The notes below the pieces were generated by a model. The model ran no database searches, was not told where the DNA came from, and saw nothing but the letters and a program-made list of their open reading frames with translations. The position numbers and the translations under genes are program-made. DNA of 21,311 nt from JACRDV01 sp024860865 [NCBI: Methanobacteriota archaeon]. GTDB lineage: Archaea; JACRDV01. The first letter of the stretch is position 1, and every line of letters starts with the position of its first letter. Positions 1 to 8,152 of this stretch are shown piece after piece. Where the stretch lies: positions 1 to 21,311 of the forward strand of contig JACRDV010000069.1 of assembly GCA_024860865.1 (NCBI GenBank). The letters are read 5' to 3'.

Positions 1-1
1 G

Positions 2-439
2 AAAAAAGGTATCAAATTGCCACCTGAAGTTGTTGATAAAGCTATCACAAATATTTCTAAAACTTATCACAGCTTAGGCGAATACTATGAAGAGACAAAA
101 AAAGAATTCAATTATATATTAGACCAACTTAACGAAGTTCATTCCTCTCTAAAATCCTTAAAAGAAGAACTTTCAAATAAAAAGGAAGAGGAAATGGAAA
201 GAGCTTTCCTTTTAAAAGCTAATAAGATTTATAGCGATGCTGTTTTTGCTTATTCTCTATATATCCAAATCTGTGCTAAGCTAGATAACACTCTCCATGA
301 TTTCGCAGGTGTTATTGGACAAGTTAAGGGGATAATAGAGATAACCAAGGGTTTTCAAAGCGAAAAAATAATTTCAATGGAAGAAATTGAAAAGATCCAA
401 CGCTCGGTAGGAGAGTTTACTTGGAGGTATATCTGGTAA
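2..439 (+). CDS. Partial coiled-coil protein of unknown function, 5' end outside window
   Basis: The reading frame is open to the left edge (Lys-Lys-Gly-Ile-Lys before the TTG at 17), so the true start probably lies outside the window and about 145 residues are visible. The first half is rich in Glu, Lys and Leu with heptad-like spacing, notably around the stretch LKSLKEELSNKKEEEMERA, which suggests a coiled coil. The second half looks helical and contains Tyr, Ile and Leu. There is no signal peptide, Cys pair or catalytic motif. It ends in TAA, 121 nt before the next gene. I do not recognise the family; a structural or adaptor protein is possible but not shown. Confidence 0.55.
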   Translation, partial: KKGIKLPPEVVDKAITNISKTYHSLGEYYEETKKEFNYILDQLNEVHSSLKSLKEELSNKKEEEMERAFLLKANKIYSDAVFAYSLYIQICAKLDNTLHDFAGVIGQVKGIIEITKGFQSEKIISMEEIEKIQRSVGEFTWRYIW

Positions 440-470
440 ACAATCGATTGTAAGAAATCTAATTCTTGAA

Positions 471-543
471 GTAATTTACTTATTTAGAATGTGCAGTCTT
501 TCTTTAGCTCATGAGTTTTACTGTGTAAATTACCAAAGAAAGA
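471..543 (+). promoter_or_regulatory. Interleaved complementary 9-mers upstream of thiDN
   Basis: GTAATTTAC at 471-479 is the perfect reverse complement of GTAAATTAC at 525-533, and TCTTTCTTT at 497-505 is the perfect reverse complement of AAAGAAAGA at 535-543. The order A-B-A'-B' would form a pseudoknot if transcribed. An 8-nt palindrome CTCATGAG lies at 508-515. The segment ends 17 nt before the GTG of thiDN. It could be a leader structure, or an operator for an archaeal thiamine regulator such as ThiR. The 525-533 copy could also be the TATA box itself. Chance matches are possible in AT-rich DNA. Confidence 0.25.
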
Positions 544-560
544 TCTTTTAGATAAAAAAG

Positions 561-1901
561 GTGTTTAAATTTAAAATTCCATGTGTTCTAACTATAGCCG
601 GCTCTGATAGCAGCGGAGGAGCTGGAATTCAAAATGACTTGAAAACTTTCGCTAGTTTAAACGTCCATGGCCTCTGTGCAATCACATCTATTACTGCTCA
701 AAACACAGTTGGAGTTCATGCAATATTTGATCTTCCACTTAAAATGATTGAAAAACAAATTGATGTAGTGGTCAATGATATAGGAGTCGATGCCGCAAAA
801 ACTGGGATGCTAAATCGAAAAGAGACAATCAAAATTATATCAAAAAAAATTAAACAGTATAGTATCCCAACTGTTGTTGATCCAGTGATGATAGCTGCTT
901 CAGGAGCACCCTTGCTCAGGCCAGATGCGGTAGATTTCTTAAAAAATGACCTTTTTCCAGTTGCAAAAATTGTAACTCCTAATTTGTTTGAGGCTGAAAA
1001 ACTCAGCAATATCAAAATTTTAAACTTAAATAACGCAAAGCAAGCAGCTAAAAAAATTGCACAGTTTGGGCCAGAAGCAGTTTTGATAAAAGGCGGTCAT
1101 GCCGGATTCAAAGAAGCTATCGATGTTTTATACTTTGGTAAGAAATTTTATACATTTAAAAGTGAAAGAATTGAAACAAAAAATCTACATGGTGCTGGCT
1201 GTACTTATTCAGCTGCAATTGCTGCTGAGCTTGCAAAAGGTAAAAATATAGTTGAATCAATCGCTTCTGCTAAAGGATTCATAACAAACGCTATTAAGTT
1301 TGGCCTAGAAATTGGCCATGGGCCTGGGCCAGTGAATCCGACTGCCTTCCTCCATAATGAAGCTGAAAAATATAAAATCATTCGAAATCTTAAAGAAGCC
1401 ATTATAATCCTACAAGATTGTAAAAATTTTGTTAAGCTAATTCCAGAAGTTGGAACAAACATAGCTATGGCTTTGCCCTACGCAAAAAATTTGAGCGATG
1501 TAGCTGCTATTCCAGGCAGGATTGTGCGATTTAAGGACCACATTAAAATTGTTGGCGATCCTGAGCTTGGTGGCTCGAAGCATGTTGCAACAATAGTGCT
1601 AACTGCTATGAAATTTGACCCTCTAGTTAGAGCTGCAATTAATATCCGCTACTCAGAATCAATTCTCAAAACTTGCCAACGGATGAAGCTATACATCTCA
1701 ACCTTTGACAGAACAAAAGAGCCAAAGGGAGTAGAAACTATGGAGTGGGGGACACAAGAAGCTATTAAAAATTTTAGAGGTATTCCAAGTGTAATTTACG
1801 ACCTTGGAGCAGTTGGAAAGGAACCTATGATCAGAATTCTGGGGAAGTCAGCAGTTGAAGTTGCCGGAGTTGCTGCAAAAATCGCTGAGGCTCTCAAATG
1901 A
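561..1901 (+). CDS. thiDN: Bifunctional HMP/HMP-P kinase - thiamine phosphate synthase (ThiD-ThiN)
   Basis: 446 aa. Residues 1 to about 265 are a ThiD ribokinase-fold kinase that phosphorylates hydroxymethylpyrimidine (phosphate): TIAGSDSSGGAGIQ at 11-24, VVDPVM at 105-110, KGGH at 177-180, and the anion-hole loop HGAGCT at 210-215 with Cys214. Residues from about 275 to 446 are a ThiN domain, the archaeal thiamine phosphate synthase that replaces ThiE, with the block GRIVRFKDHIKIVGDPELGG at 319-338. This fusion is common in archaea. The start is the GTG at 561; a TAG lies just upstream in frame and no good Shine-Dalgarno is seen. The stop overlaps the next gene's start (ATGA), so the two are probably cotranscribed. 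Confidence 0.93.
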   Translation: MFKFKIPCVLTIAGSDSSGGAGIQNDLKTFASLNVHGLCAITSITAQNTVGVHAIFDLPLKMIEKQIDVVVNDIGVDAAKTGMLNRKETIKIISKKIKQYSIPTVVDPVMIAASGAPLLRPDAVDFLKNDLFPVAKIVTPNLFEAEKLSNIKILNLNNAKQAAKKIAQFGPEAVLIKGGHAGFKEAIDVLYFGKKFYTFKSERIETKNLHGAGCTYSAAIAAELAKGKNIVESIASAKGFITNAIKFGLEIGHGPGPVNPTAFLHNEAEKYKIIRNLKEAIIILQDCKNFVKLIPEVGTNIAMALPYAKNLSDVAAIPGRIVRFKDHIKIVGDPELGGSKHVATIVLTAMKFDPLVRAAINIRYSESILKTCQRMKLYISTFDRTKEPKGVETMEWGTQEAIKNFRGIPSVIYDLGAVGKEPMIRILGKSAVEVAGVAAKIAEALK

Positions 1902-2758
1902 TCTTCAAGCCGAAAAAAGTGCCTCTTTTAACCTCATATGAAGCAAATCAAATTTTAAAAACAATTGAAGAAGCCCCGACTAAACTCTCGATTTCTTTAA
2001 ATCTTGGTTTAAGCCAAAGCGAAGTTTACCTTGAAAGGGAAAAAGTTGTATTACCAAGCAGACAAACAATTGATATTTCTTCTCTTAAAAAGATGGCAAA
2101 AGAAACAAGAACTATTTTTTTTCTAGAGGATAACCAAATTTTTAAAGCTGCAGTTGCTCGCGAGCATTTTTATAAACTAGTCCCTACACAAATAGGTCAC
2201 CCACCAACTCTTGAAATTGATGGAATTCACATGCATAGAGTTAAAGATATTTTACCAGATAGGGATGCCCAAATGAAAATTGATACTATAAACCCTAGAC
2301 CAGGATCAATTGGATTGGATATAGGCACGGGTTTAGGCTATACAGCTGCTCATGCAATAAAGTCCGGAGCGGCCAAAGTTATTACAATAGAAAAGGACCT
2401 CAACATACTAGAAATCGCTCAATTAAATCCATGGTCATACGATCTTGCAAGTGAAAAAATCAAAATCATTGTTTGCGATGCAACAGTTGAAGTTGGTAAA
2501 TTTGATGATGATTTTTTCGATTTTATAATCCATGATCCTCCTAGGTTTGCATTGGCAGGTGAGCTTTATAGTGAAGAGTTCTACCAAAAACTGCATAGAG
2601 TTCTAAAAGCAAATTGCAAACTTTTTCATTATGTTGGATCTCCAGGAGCTAAATATAGAAGAAAGGATATTGTTGCTGGGGTGATGAAAAGGCTTAAAGC
2701 TGTTGGGTTTAAAGTAGAACGCAAACCTAGAGTCCTAGGAGTCTTAGCCACAAAATAG
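1898..2758 (+). CDS. Predicted archaeal SAM-dependent methyltransferase (COG2521-like)
   Basis: 286 aa. The C-terminal two thirds is a class I Rossmann methyltransferase: SAM-binding motif I LDIGTGLGYTA at 140-150, an acidic residue after the second strand (TIEKD), and catalytic motif IV HDPPRF at 212-217. The DPPR/DPPF form is seen in enzymes modifying N atoms of bases or RNA, so a nucleic-acid substrate is plausible. Residues 1-120 form a family-specific N-terminal region. It matches the archaeal COG2521 type in length and layout. It starts inside the thiDN stop codon (ATGA), which indicates translational coupling, but a link to thiamine metabolism is not shown. The substrate is unknown. 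Confidence 0.8.
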   Translation: MIFKPKKVPLLTSYEANQILKTIEEAPTKLSISLNLGLSQSEVYLEREKVVLPSRQTIDISSLKKMAKETRTIFFLEDNQIFKAAVAREHFYKLVPTQIGHPPTLEIDGIHMHRVKDILPDRDAQMKIDTINPRPGSIGLDIGTGLGYTAAHAIKSGAAKVITIEKDLNILEIAQLNPWSYDLASEKIKIIVCDATVEVGKFDDDFFDFIIHDPPRFALAGELYSEEFYQKLHRVLKANCKLFHYVGSPGAKYRRKDIVAGVMKRLKAVGFKVERKPRVLGVLATK

Positions 2759-2790
2759 GCCGTATTATTTATACCGATAATAATACTACA

Positions 2791-2796
2791 GGAGGT
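2791..2796 (+). promoter_or_regulatory. Strong ribosome binding site of dapA
   Basis: GGAGGT lies six nucleotides before the ATG at 2803, a near-perfect match to the archaeal anti-Shine-Dalgarno. It fixes the dapA start. Confidence 0.75.
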
Positions 2797-2802
2797 CTTC
2801 AA

Positions 2803-3684
2803 ATGCGAGTAAGTGGTGTAATACCTGCCTTAATAACTCCTTTCACTAAGAATTTTGAAATTGATGAGGAAGGCTTTCGCTCAAATATTGATTTCGTAAT
2901 TAGGGGTGGAGTAAGCGCAATTGTCCCAGTTGGAACAACTGGTGAAGCTGCTACCCTTTCCCATGAAGAACACAAAAAAGTTATTGATATAGCTATTGCT
3001 GCTGCTGGAAAAGTTCCAGTATTTGCAGGCACTGGCTCAAACAATACAGCTGAAGCGATTGAGCTGACAAAATATGCTGAAGATGCTGGCTCAGATGCCG
3101 CCCTTATGATTACTCCATATTACAATAAGCCAAATGATAGCGGTATAGTTAAACATTTTAAAGCAGTTGCTGAAGCCGTTAATATCCCAATTATTTTATA
3201 TAACATTCCAGGACGCACCGGACAAAATGTAAGGCCTGAAATTATCGCAAAGCTTGCAGAGATAGACAACATCATTGCTATTAAAGAAGCCAGCGGCGAT
3301 TTACGCCAAGTTATGAAAATCATCGAGCTATGTGGCGACAAGCTACAAGTTATATCTGGTGATGATGAACTAACTTACCCAATTATGGCATTAGGTGGAA
3401 CCGGCGTTATTTCTGTTGCTGCAAATATCATCCCCAAACAGATGTGCAAACTAGTTGATGCAATGACAAAAGGAAATTTAAAACAAGCTAAACAGCTTCA
3501 TTACAAGTATCTAAAGCTTTTTAAGACTCTTTTTTTAGAAACAAATCCTGTACCAGTCAAAGAAGCTATGAATATGATGGGTTTGGCAGCAGGCCCAACT
3601 AGACTTCCTCTTGGTCCGATGTCAGAGGAGAACAGAAAAACCTTGAAAGCTGTTTTAGAGAGCTATGGCTTGCTAAAAAGGTGA
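2803..3684 (+). CDS. dapA: 4-hydroxy-tetrahydrodipicolinate synthase
   Basis: 293 aa, the usual family length. It condenses pyruvate with L-aspartate-4-semialdehyde, the first committed step of the diaminopimelate route to lysine. It is a TIM barrel with all key residues at the numbering of the E. coli enzyme: GTTGE at 44-48 (Thr45), Tyr133 in YNIPGRT, Arg138, and Schiff-base Lys161 in IKEASGD. It is followed four nucleotides later by dapB, with asd downstream, so substrate supply and use are encoded together. A DHDPS-superfamily aldolase with another substrate is possible in principle, but the dapB and asd neighbours argue for DapA. Confidence 0.95.
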   Translation: MRVSGVIPALITPFTKNFEIDEEGFRSNIDFVIRGGVSAIVPVGTTGEAATLSHEEHKKVIDIAIAAAGKVPVFAGTGSNNTAEAIELTKYAEDAGSDAALMITPYYNKPNDSGIVKHFKAVAEAVNIPIILYNIPGRTGQNVRPEIIAKLAEIDNIIAIKEASGDLRQVMKIIELCGDKLQVISGDDELTYPIMALGGTGVISVAANIIPKQMCKLVDAMTKGNLKQAKQLHYKYLKLFKTLFLETNPVPVKEAMNMMGLAAGPTRLPLGPMSEENRKTLKAVLESYGLLKR

Positions 3685-3688
3685 AATT

Positions 3689-4510
3689 TTGATTAATGTC
3701 GCAGTTGGTGGAGCCCACGGCAGAATGGGCGGCCAAGTTGTTTCACTCGTAACTCAACAGCCAGATATGAAATTGGTTGGGGCAATTGAATCGCCAAACA
3801 GCCCGAAGCTTAGACTTGATATTGGAGAGGTCATCGGTGTTGGAAAAATTGGAGTCCCTATATCTAGTGCTGAAAAAATTCATGATATTTTAGTCAATTC
3901 CAATGCCGACGTATATGTCGACTTTACAACTGCTGCAGCTGCAACTAAAAATGCAAAGGCTGCTGCCGAAGCCAGAACCGATTTGGTGATCGGCACAACC
4001 GGTTTTTCGCCTGAGCAATTGAAAGAAATTGAGGAAGCAATTAAAAAAAATCAAATTTCTGCCGTAATTTCACCAAACATGGCAGTAGGGGTTAATGTAT
4101 TCTTTAAAATTGTTGAAGAAGCTGCGAAGATATTGAGAGATTATGATATTGAAATAATTGAAGTCCATCATAAATATAAGACCGATGCTCCAAGTGGCAC
4201 TGCAAAGAAAGTTGGTGAAATAATTACGAAAGCGCTTGGGTATGATTTAAACAAAGTTAGCACTTATGGTAGAAAAGGAATCACCGGCGAAAGAAAACCA
4301 GAAGAAATTGGATTTCATGCGATTAGAGCGGGTGATATAGTGGGGGATCACACTGTTTTGTTCGCTGGTCCAGGAGAACGTATTGAAATAATCCATCGCG
4401 CCCATAGTCGCCTTGCATTTGCCCATGGAACAATGAAAGCAATCCGTTTTGTATATGGACAAGCTGAGCCAGGTAAAATTTATAGCTCACGCGAAGTACT
4501 TAATCTTTAA
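3689..4510 (+). CDS. dapB: 4-hydroxy-tetrahydrodipicolinate reductase
   Basis: 273 aa. It reduces the DapA product with NAD(P)H to tetrahydrodipicolinate. The N-terminal nucleotide-binding motif VGGAHGRMGG is at 6-15. The family signature is at 160-171: His160-His161, then Lys164-Thr-Asp-Ala-Pro-Ser-Gly-Thr171, which contains the catalytic His and Lys. FAGPGERIEIIHRAHSR near residue 230 is also typical. The start is a TTG at 3689, preceded by AAGGTGA (3678-3684) that overlaps the dapA stop, so translation is probably coupled. Length and motifs are normal. Confidence 0.95.
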   Translation: MINVAVGGAHGRMGGQVVSLVTQQPDMKLVGAIESPNSPKLRLDIGEVIGVGKIGVPISSAEKIHDILVNSNADVYVDFTTAAAATKNAKAAAEARTDLVIGTTGFSPEQLKEIEEAIKKNQISAVISPNMAVGVNVFFKIVEEAAKILRDYDIEIIEVHHKYKTDAPSGTAKKVGEIITKALGYDLNKVSTYGRKGITGERKPEEIGFHAIRAGDIVGDHTVLFAGPGERIEIIHRAHSRLAFAHGTMKAIRFVYGQAEPGKIYSSREVLNL

Positions 4511-4553
4511 TCAACAAAAAGTATCACAGCAATATCTCAATAAGGCAAAGCTA

Positions 4554-4736
4554 ATGGCGACAATAAAAATCGATGTGGCCAAATGCGATAGATGTAAAAC
4601 TTGTGTGGAAATATGCCCGGCTAGCATTTTTGAGCTTCATAATAAAGAATTAAATGTAGTTAATTCTCAAGATTGCATAGAATGCTATGCATGTGAGGAA
4701 GAATGCCCTCAAAGTGCAATTCAAGTCATTATATAA
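4554..4736 (+). CDS. 2[4Fe-4S] ferredoxin, 60 aa
   Basis: A small soluble electron carrier with two classic CxxCxxCxxxCP clusters: CDRCKTCVEICP in the first half and CIECYACEEECP in the second. Each should bind a [4Fe-4S] cluster. The frame is open further upstream inside dapB, but the ATG at 4554 gives a compact 60-residue protein starting MATIKID, like other archaeal ferredoxins. It sits 43 nt after dapB and 29 nt before asd on the same strand, so it is probably in the same transcript. No partner enzyme is encoded beside it, so its redox partner is unknown. Confidence 0.9.
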   Translation: MATIKIDVAKCDRCKTCVEICPASIFELHNKELNVVNSQDCIECYACEEECPQSAIQVII

Positions 4737-4765
4737 ATATCTCGACAGCCAGAGGTTAAATTTTC

Positions 4766-5848
4766 ATGAAAAAAATTAAAGTTGGAGTTTTAGGCGCCAC
4801 AGGTATGGTTGGCCAACGTTTTATTCAGCTGTTAAGCAATCATCCTTGGTTTGATTTATCAGTTTTAACAGCTTCAGCACGCTCTGCTGGCAAAAAGTAT
4901 CGCGAAGTTGCAAAGTGGTACTTAGAAACTCCAATGCCTGAAGAAGTTGCTGAGATGACAGTTGTTGATACAGCTCCAGATGCAGTAAAAAAGGCAGGAG
5001 GTACTGAAATAGCATTTTCAGCACTGCCGGCAGAAATAGCAGATGTTGCAGAACCAGAATTTGCAAAAGCTGGTTATATTGTTGCTAGCAATGCAAGCAG
5101 TTTTAGAATGGAAAAAGATGTGCCGCTTATAATTCCAGAAGTAAATCATGATCATTTAGAGCTAATTAAAGTCCAACAGAAAAATAGAGGTTGGAGTGGT
5201 TTTATCATTACCAATCCCAACTGCTCGACTATCAATCTAGTAATATCACTGAAGCCTTTGTTTGACGAGTTTGGCATAAAAGCTGTTATAGTTTCGACTA
5301 TGCAAGCACTTTCTGGAGCAGGTTATGAAGGAGTTCCTTCAATGGCTATCCTTGATAATATACTCCCATACATCTCTCATGAAGAAGAAAAAATCCAAAC
5401 TGAAACTCTAAAGCTTTTGGGAACCTATAGAGAGGGGCAAATACAGCCTGCTAATATCAAAATTAGCGCAAGTTGTAACAGAGTCTTTGTGTTGGATGGA
5501 CATCTTGAGACAGTGTTCGTTGAGCTTAAAAGACCTGCAAAAATTGATGAAGTTAAAAAAGCCTTTCAAAACTTCAATGCATTGCCTCAAAAACTTAAAC
5601 TTCCTACTGCCCCAATACCTCCAATTGTTGTTAGAGAAGAAATTGACCGCCCTCAGCCAAGGTTAGACAGAGATGCTGGAAAAGGGATGGCTGTTGTAGT
5701 TGGTAGAATTAGAAAAGATGCCGTTTTTGATGAGGGAATTAAATATTTAGCACTAGGGCATAATACCATAAGGGGTGCTGCAGGAGCATCTGTCCTAAAT
5801 GCCGAGCTTTTGGTCAAACAATATTGGAAGGCAGCGCAAACTATATGA
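4766..5848 (+). CDS. asd: Aspartate-semialdehyde dehydrogenase
   Basis: 360 aa. It reduces L-aspartyl-4-phosphate to L-aspartate-4-semialdehyde, the precursor of lysine (via DapA), threonine and methionine. The N-terminal Rossmann motif [12 protein letters not shown] is at 6-17. Catalytic Cys153 lies in [10 protein letters not shown], and Arg239 and His246 lie in [15 protein letters not shown]. The length and the [20 protein letters not shown] ending (from about residue 330) fit the archaeal/fungal-type branch. AGAGGT sits upstream of the ATG as a ribosome site. With dapA and dapB it forms an aspartate-family cluster; an aspartate kinase is not in the window. Confidence 0.94.
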   Translation: MKKIKVGVLGATGMVGQRFIQLLSNHPWFDLSVLTASARSAGKKYREVAKWYLETPMPEEVAEMTVVDTAPDAVKKAGGTEIAFSALPAEIADVAEPEFAKAGYIVASNASSFRMEKDVPLIIPEVNHDHLELIKVQQKNRGWSGFIITNPNCSTINLVISLKPLFDEFGIKAVIVSTMQALSGAGYEGVPSMAILDNILPYISHEEEKIQTETLKLLGTYREGQIQPANIKISASCNRVFVLDGHLETVFVELKRPAKIDEVKKAFQNFNALPQKLKLPTAPIPPIVVREEIDRPQPRLDRDAGKGMAVVVGRIRKDAVFDEGIKYLALGHNTIRGAAGASVLNAELLVKQYWKAAQTI

Positions 5849-5896
5849 ATATGGTAGCTCTTGTCCTATTTGGAGCAAAATCTTTCAGTGAACCTT

Positions 5897-5903
5897 GGAG
5901 GTG
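5897..5903 (+). promoter_or_regulatory. Ribosome binding site of alba
   Basis: GGAGGTG, five nucleotides before the ATG at 5909, one of the strongest Shine-Dalgarno matches in the window. It fits a highly expressed chromatin protein. Confidence 0.7.
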
Positions 5904-5908
5904 CTTAA

Positions 5909-6193
5909 ATGGCTGAAATGGCTGACGAAAATGTCGTCTACGTTGGAAGCAAAGCTGTTATGAACTATGTGCTCGCGGTTGTGACGCAATTTAACAACAA
6001 CGCGAAAGATGTCGTATTAAAAGCCCGCGGCCGCGCGATTTCTCGAGCTGTTGATGTGGCAGAAATAGTACGCAACCGCTTTATGCCAGATATTGACGTC
6101 AAAAACATCGGCATTAGCACAGAAGAGATTGCGACTGAAGAAGGAAACAAAATAAACGTTTCAGCGATTGAAATTAGCTTAGCAAAGAAGTAG
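5909..6193 (+). CDS. albA: DNA/RNA-binding chromatin protein Alba
   Basis: 94 aa, the usual Alba length. Alba dimers coat archaeal DNA and also bind RNA. The hallmark N-terminal block [17 protein letters not shown] (9-25) carries the conserved Lys15, equivalent to the acetylatable Lys of Sso10b, in the first loop. [20 protein letters not shown] follows at about 38-57, then a beta-hairpin arm and the terminal strand. The second ATG (residue 4) is a possible alternative start, but spacing to GGAGGTG favours 5909. Local GC content is higher than in neighbours, as often seen in highly expressed genes. A small hairpin with T-runs follows the stop. Confidence 0.95.
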   Translation: MAEMADENVVYVGSKAVMNYVLAVVTQFNNNAKDVVLKARGRAISRAVDVAEIVRNRFMPDIDVKNIGISTEEIATEEGNKINVSAIEISLAKK

Positions 6194-6230
6194 CCCATTT
6201 TTGGGTTTCTTCCTAAAATTTTTTATTTTT
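6194..6230 (+). terminator. Likely terminator after alba
   Basis: A short hairpin (CCCA 6194-6197, TTTT loop, TGGG 6202-6205) is followed by T-runs at 6219-6224 and 6226-6230. It ends 20 nt before the next start. In archaea the T-tract alone may suffice. Confidence 0.45.
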
Positions 6231-6250
6231 ATTAGTTTCTATTAGGTTAT

Positions 6251-7258
6251 ATGCTAACTATTGGTATCGAGCACGGAACTACTAAGATTGCTTTTGCTGT
6301 TCTTAAGGATAGCAAGTTGCATAACTTTTTCTCTTTAGATAGAAAGCTGCTCGCCCAAAAGCAAGTTTCAGTCATAGACACGCTCAAGCGCGTGTTGCCC
6401 CAAAAACTTTCTGAGGTAAAGATGATCGGAATTAGTTATTCCATGGGTGATGCTCTAACTGAAATTACTCCAATTCAAAAAGTCAAAAATCGAGGAATCT
6501 TATCAACTGGTGGTACAGGAGAATTTATTGGCGGAGGAACTCAAGTTTTCGATGAAATAAGTAGTTCCGGATTGCCAGCTGTTGTGATTCCAGGCATTCA
6601 CCGCAATTTACCATGTCTAGATCCTAGATTTAGAGCAGCTTATTCCCACCATGGCGGCGCAGATAAAGTTGGAACAGCATATGAAGGATATCTCTACTCT
6701 CAATCTATTCTCAAAAAACAAGTTCAAAATTTGATTATTTCGGACATTAGTTCTGGCACTGTAACAATCCTAATTAAAGATGGAAAAATTCATGGCGCAA
6801 TAGATGCTTGCTTAGGCGCAATGGGGCTTTACTACGGTCCACTTGATTTAGAAATGATTAGAAAAATTGACAACAGAGAGTTAACTGCAAATGAAGCTTT
6901 TACTTTTAGTGGAGCTAGAAAAGTTGCTTGCATAAAAGAAAAAGAAGAAATAATTCAAGCTGCAATTAATGGCGACCCTAAAGCCCAACTAGCCTTTGAA
7001 ACATTAATTATGGCTGTTACAATGGAAATTGCTGGAATTTCCTCACTAGTAGATAAGCTCGATTGTATTATAATAACTGGGTCAATTGGGGCTATGGAAT
7101 CGCCAATAAATATTTTCGAAAAAATAAAACAACAGACTTCAAAACTTGGTCCAGTATTAAAAATGGATGAAACTTCAACAGCAATCGGCTGTGCGAAAAT
7201 TGCGCAAGCTGTAGTTGAGGGAGCAAAAGAAATTCTTGGAATTAAAGTTACCCTCTAA
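6251..7258 (+). CDS. ASKHA-fold protein, methanogenesis marker 12 / DUF1464-like
   Basis: 335 aa. An N-terminal phosphate-1-type motif GIEHGTTKIAF (5-15) marks the acetate/sugar kinase-Hsc70-actin fold. Further blocks are STGGTGEFIGGGTQVFDE (85-102), SHHGGADKVGTAY (132-144), SDISSGTVTILIKDGKIHGA (164-183) and a C-terminal ITGSIGAM. This set and the length agree, from memory of the families, with methanogenesis marker protein 12 and the related DUF1464 predicted-butyrate-kinase group. Biochemical function is unknown. If it is truly marker 12, it points to a lineage with methane or alkane metabolism in its ancestry. It follows alba after a probable terminator, so it likely has its own promoter. 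Confidence 0.62.
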   Translation: MLTIGIEHGTTKIAFAVLKDSKLHNFFSLDRKLLAQKQVSVIDTLKRVLPQKLSEVKMIGISYSMGDALTEITPIQKVKNRGILSTGGTGEFIGGGTQVFDEISSSGLPAVVIPGIHRNLPCLDPRFRAAYSHHGGADKVGTAYEGYLYSQSILKKQVQNLIISDISSGTVTILIKDGKIHGAIDACLGAMGLYYGPLDLEMIRKIDNRELTANEAFTFSGARKVACIKEKEEIIQAAINGDPKAQLAFETLIMAVTMEIAGISSLVDKLDCIIITGSIGAMESPINIFEKIKQQTSKLGPVLKMDETSTAIGCAKIAQAVVEGAKEILGIKVTL

Positions 7259-7306
7259 AACACGCTAAAAAAATAGATAAAACTAAATAAAATTAAAGGA
7301 TCTCTT

Positions 7307-8095
7307 ATGCCTTACCTGTCTATAAAAGATGCCCGAATATACTATCAATCTAAAGGTGAAGGCAACCCAATAGTATTTTTGCACTGCTGGACTTGCAATC
7401 GATTATTTTGGAAATACCAAATTGAAAAATTTTCCTCACAATATAAATGCATTGCATTAGATTTTCCAGGACATGGTAAATCTGAGCCTGCTAAAAAGTA
7501 TGCGCCTGAGTTCTTATCGGAGATAGTTTACGAACTAATTGCAAAAATTATCAGTAAAAATCAAAAAATCATTCTCGTGGGCCACAGCCTTGGAGGAGTT
7601 GTGGCATTGCAACATGTCCTAGATCACAAAGATAATGTAAAAGGGTTGATTCTTGTTGATACCACCGCCCGACTAAATCAACCCACATTGCGAACTTTAT
7701 CCTCTCTTTTCGCACTAACCGACTACAGCACGTTTATTCCGAATAGAAGGATGGTGGCACATGTCACAACTCACCCGCTCTCGGATGTAAAAATTAAAGA
7801 CTTTATTAAAGACCAAATTGCTAAAGTTCCAAGTTTTGTTATAGCCCAAGTATGGAAAGATATGATAAATTTTGATGTTGCTCATAAACTACGTGAAATT
7901 AAAGTTCCTACCTTGATTATTGTGGGCGATTTAGATGTGATTACAGGAATAAAGGATGCTGTCTTTTTGCACTTATCAATTAAAAACTCAAAACTACGAA
8001 TCGTACCAAGATCAGGCCATATGACGATTCTTGAGCAACCAGAAAAATTTAACAGTTATATGTTGGAATTTTTGCAAAAAATTAATGAACTTTAG
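7307..8095 (+). CDS. Alpha/beta hydrolase
   Basis: 262 aa, cytoplasmic, no signal peptide. The nucleophile elbow VGHSLGG gives Ser94. FLHCWTCNR (24-32) is the oxyanion/HG-type loop with Cys in place of the usual Gly, followed by LDFPGHGKS at 51-59. The acid is Asp210 (or Asp208) in VGDLDVIT and the base is His238 in RSGHMTILEQPEKF. The length is typical for esterases, lipases and C-C hydrolases. It lies tail-to-tail with phaC, so a role in PHA turnover (oligomer hydrolase or thioesterase) is conceivable, but nothing in the sequence fixes the substrate. AAAGGATC lies upstream of the ATG. Confidence 0.85.
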   Translation: MPYLSIKDARIYYQSKGEGNPIVFLHCWTCNRLFWKYQIEKFSSQYKCIALDFPGHGKSEPAKKYAPEFLSEIVYELIAKIISKNQKIILVGHSLGGVVALQHVLDHKDNVKGLILVDTTARLNQPTLRTLSSLFALTDYSTFIPNRRMVAHVTTHPLSDVKIKDFIKDQIAKVPSFVIAQVWKDMINFDVAHKLREIKVPTLIIVGDLDVITGIKDAVFLHLSIKNSKLRIVPRSGHMTILEQPEKFNSYMLEFLQKINEL

Positions 8096-8104
8096 AGAAA
8101 TTTA

Positions 8105-8140
8105 GTTTACCAAGGTAAACCTTCTGTTGCAATTTTTTCG
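8105..8140 (+). terminator. Hairpin plus T-tract between hydrolase gene and phaC
   Basis: A perfect 7-bp inverted repeat, GTTTACC (8105-8111) and GGTAAAC (8114-8120), is followed by a T-run near 8133-8138. It lies just after the hydrolase stop at 8095. A second inverted repeat, TAAAGT/ACTTTA at 8141-8155, overlaps the convergent phaC stop codon. The pair probably insulates the converging transcripts. Confidence 0.5.
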
Positions 8141-8152
8141 TAAAGTTCAACT

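Noticed and set aside
440-560. TPP riboswitch before thiDN
   Set aside because: I could not find the conserved TPP-aptamer core sequence, although the complementary 9-mers suggest some structure.
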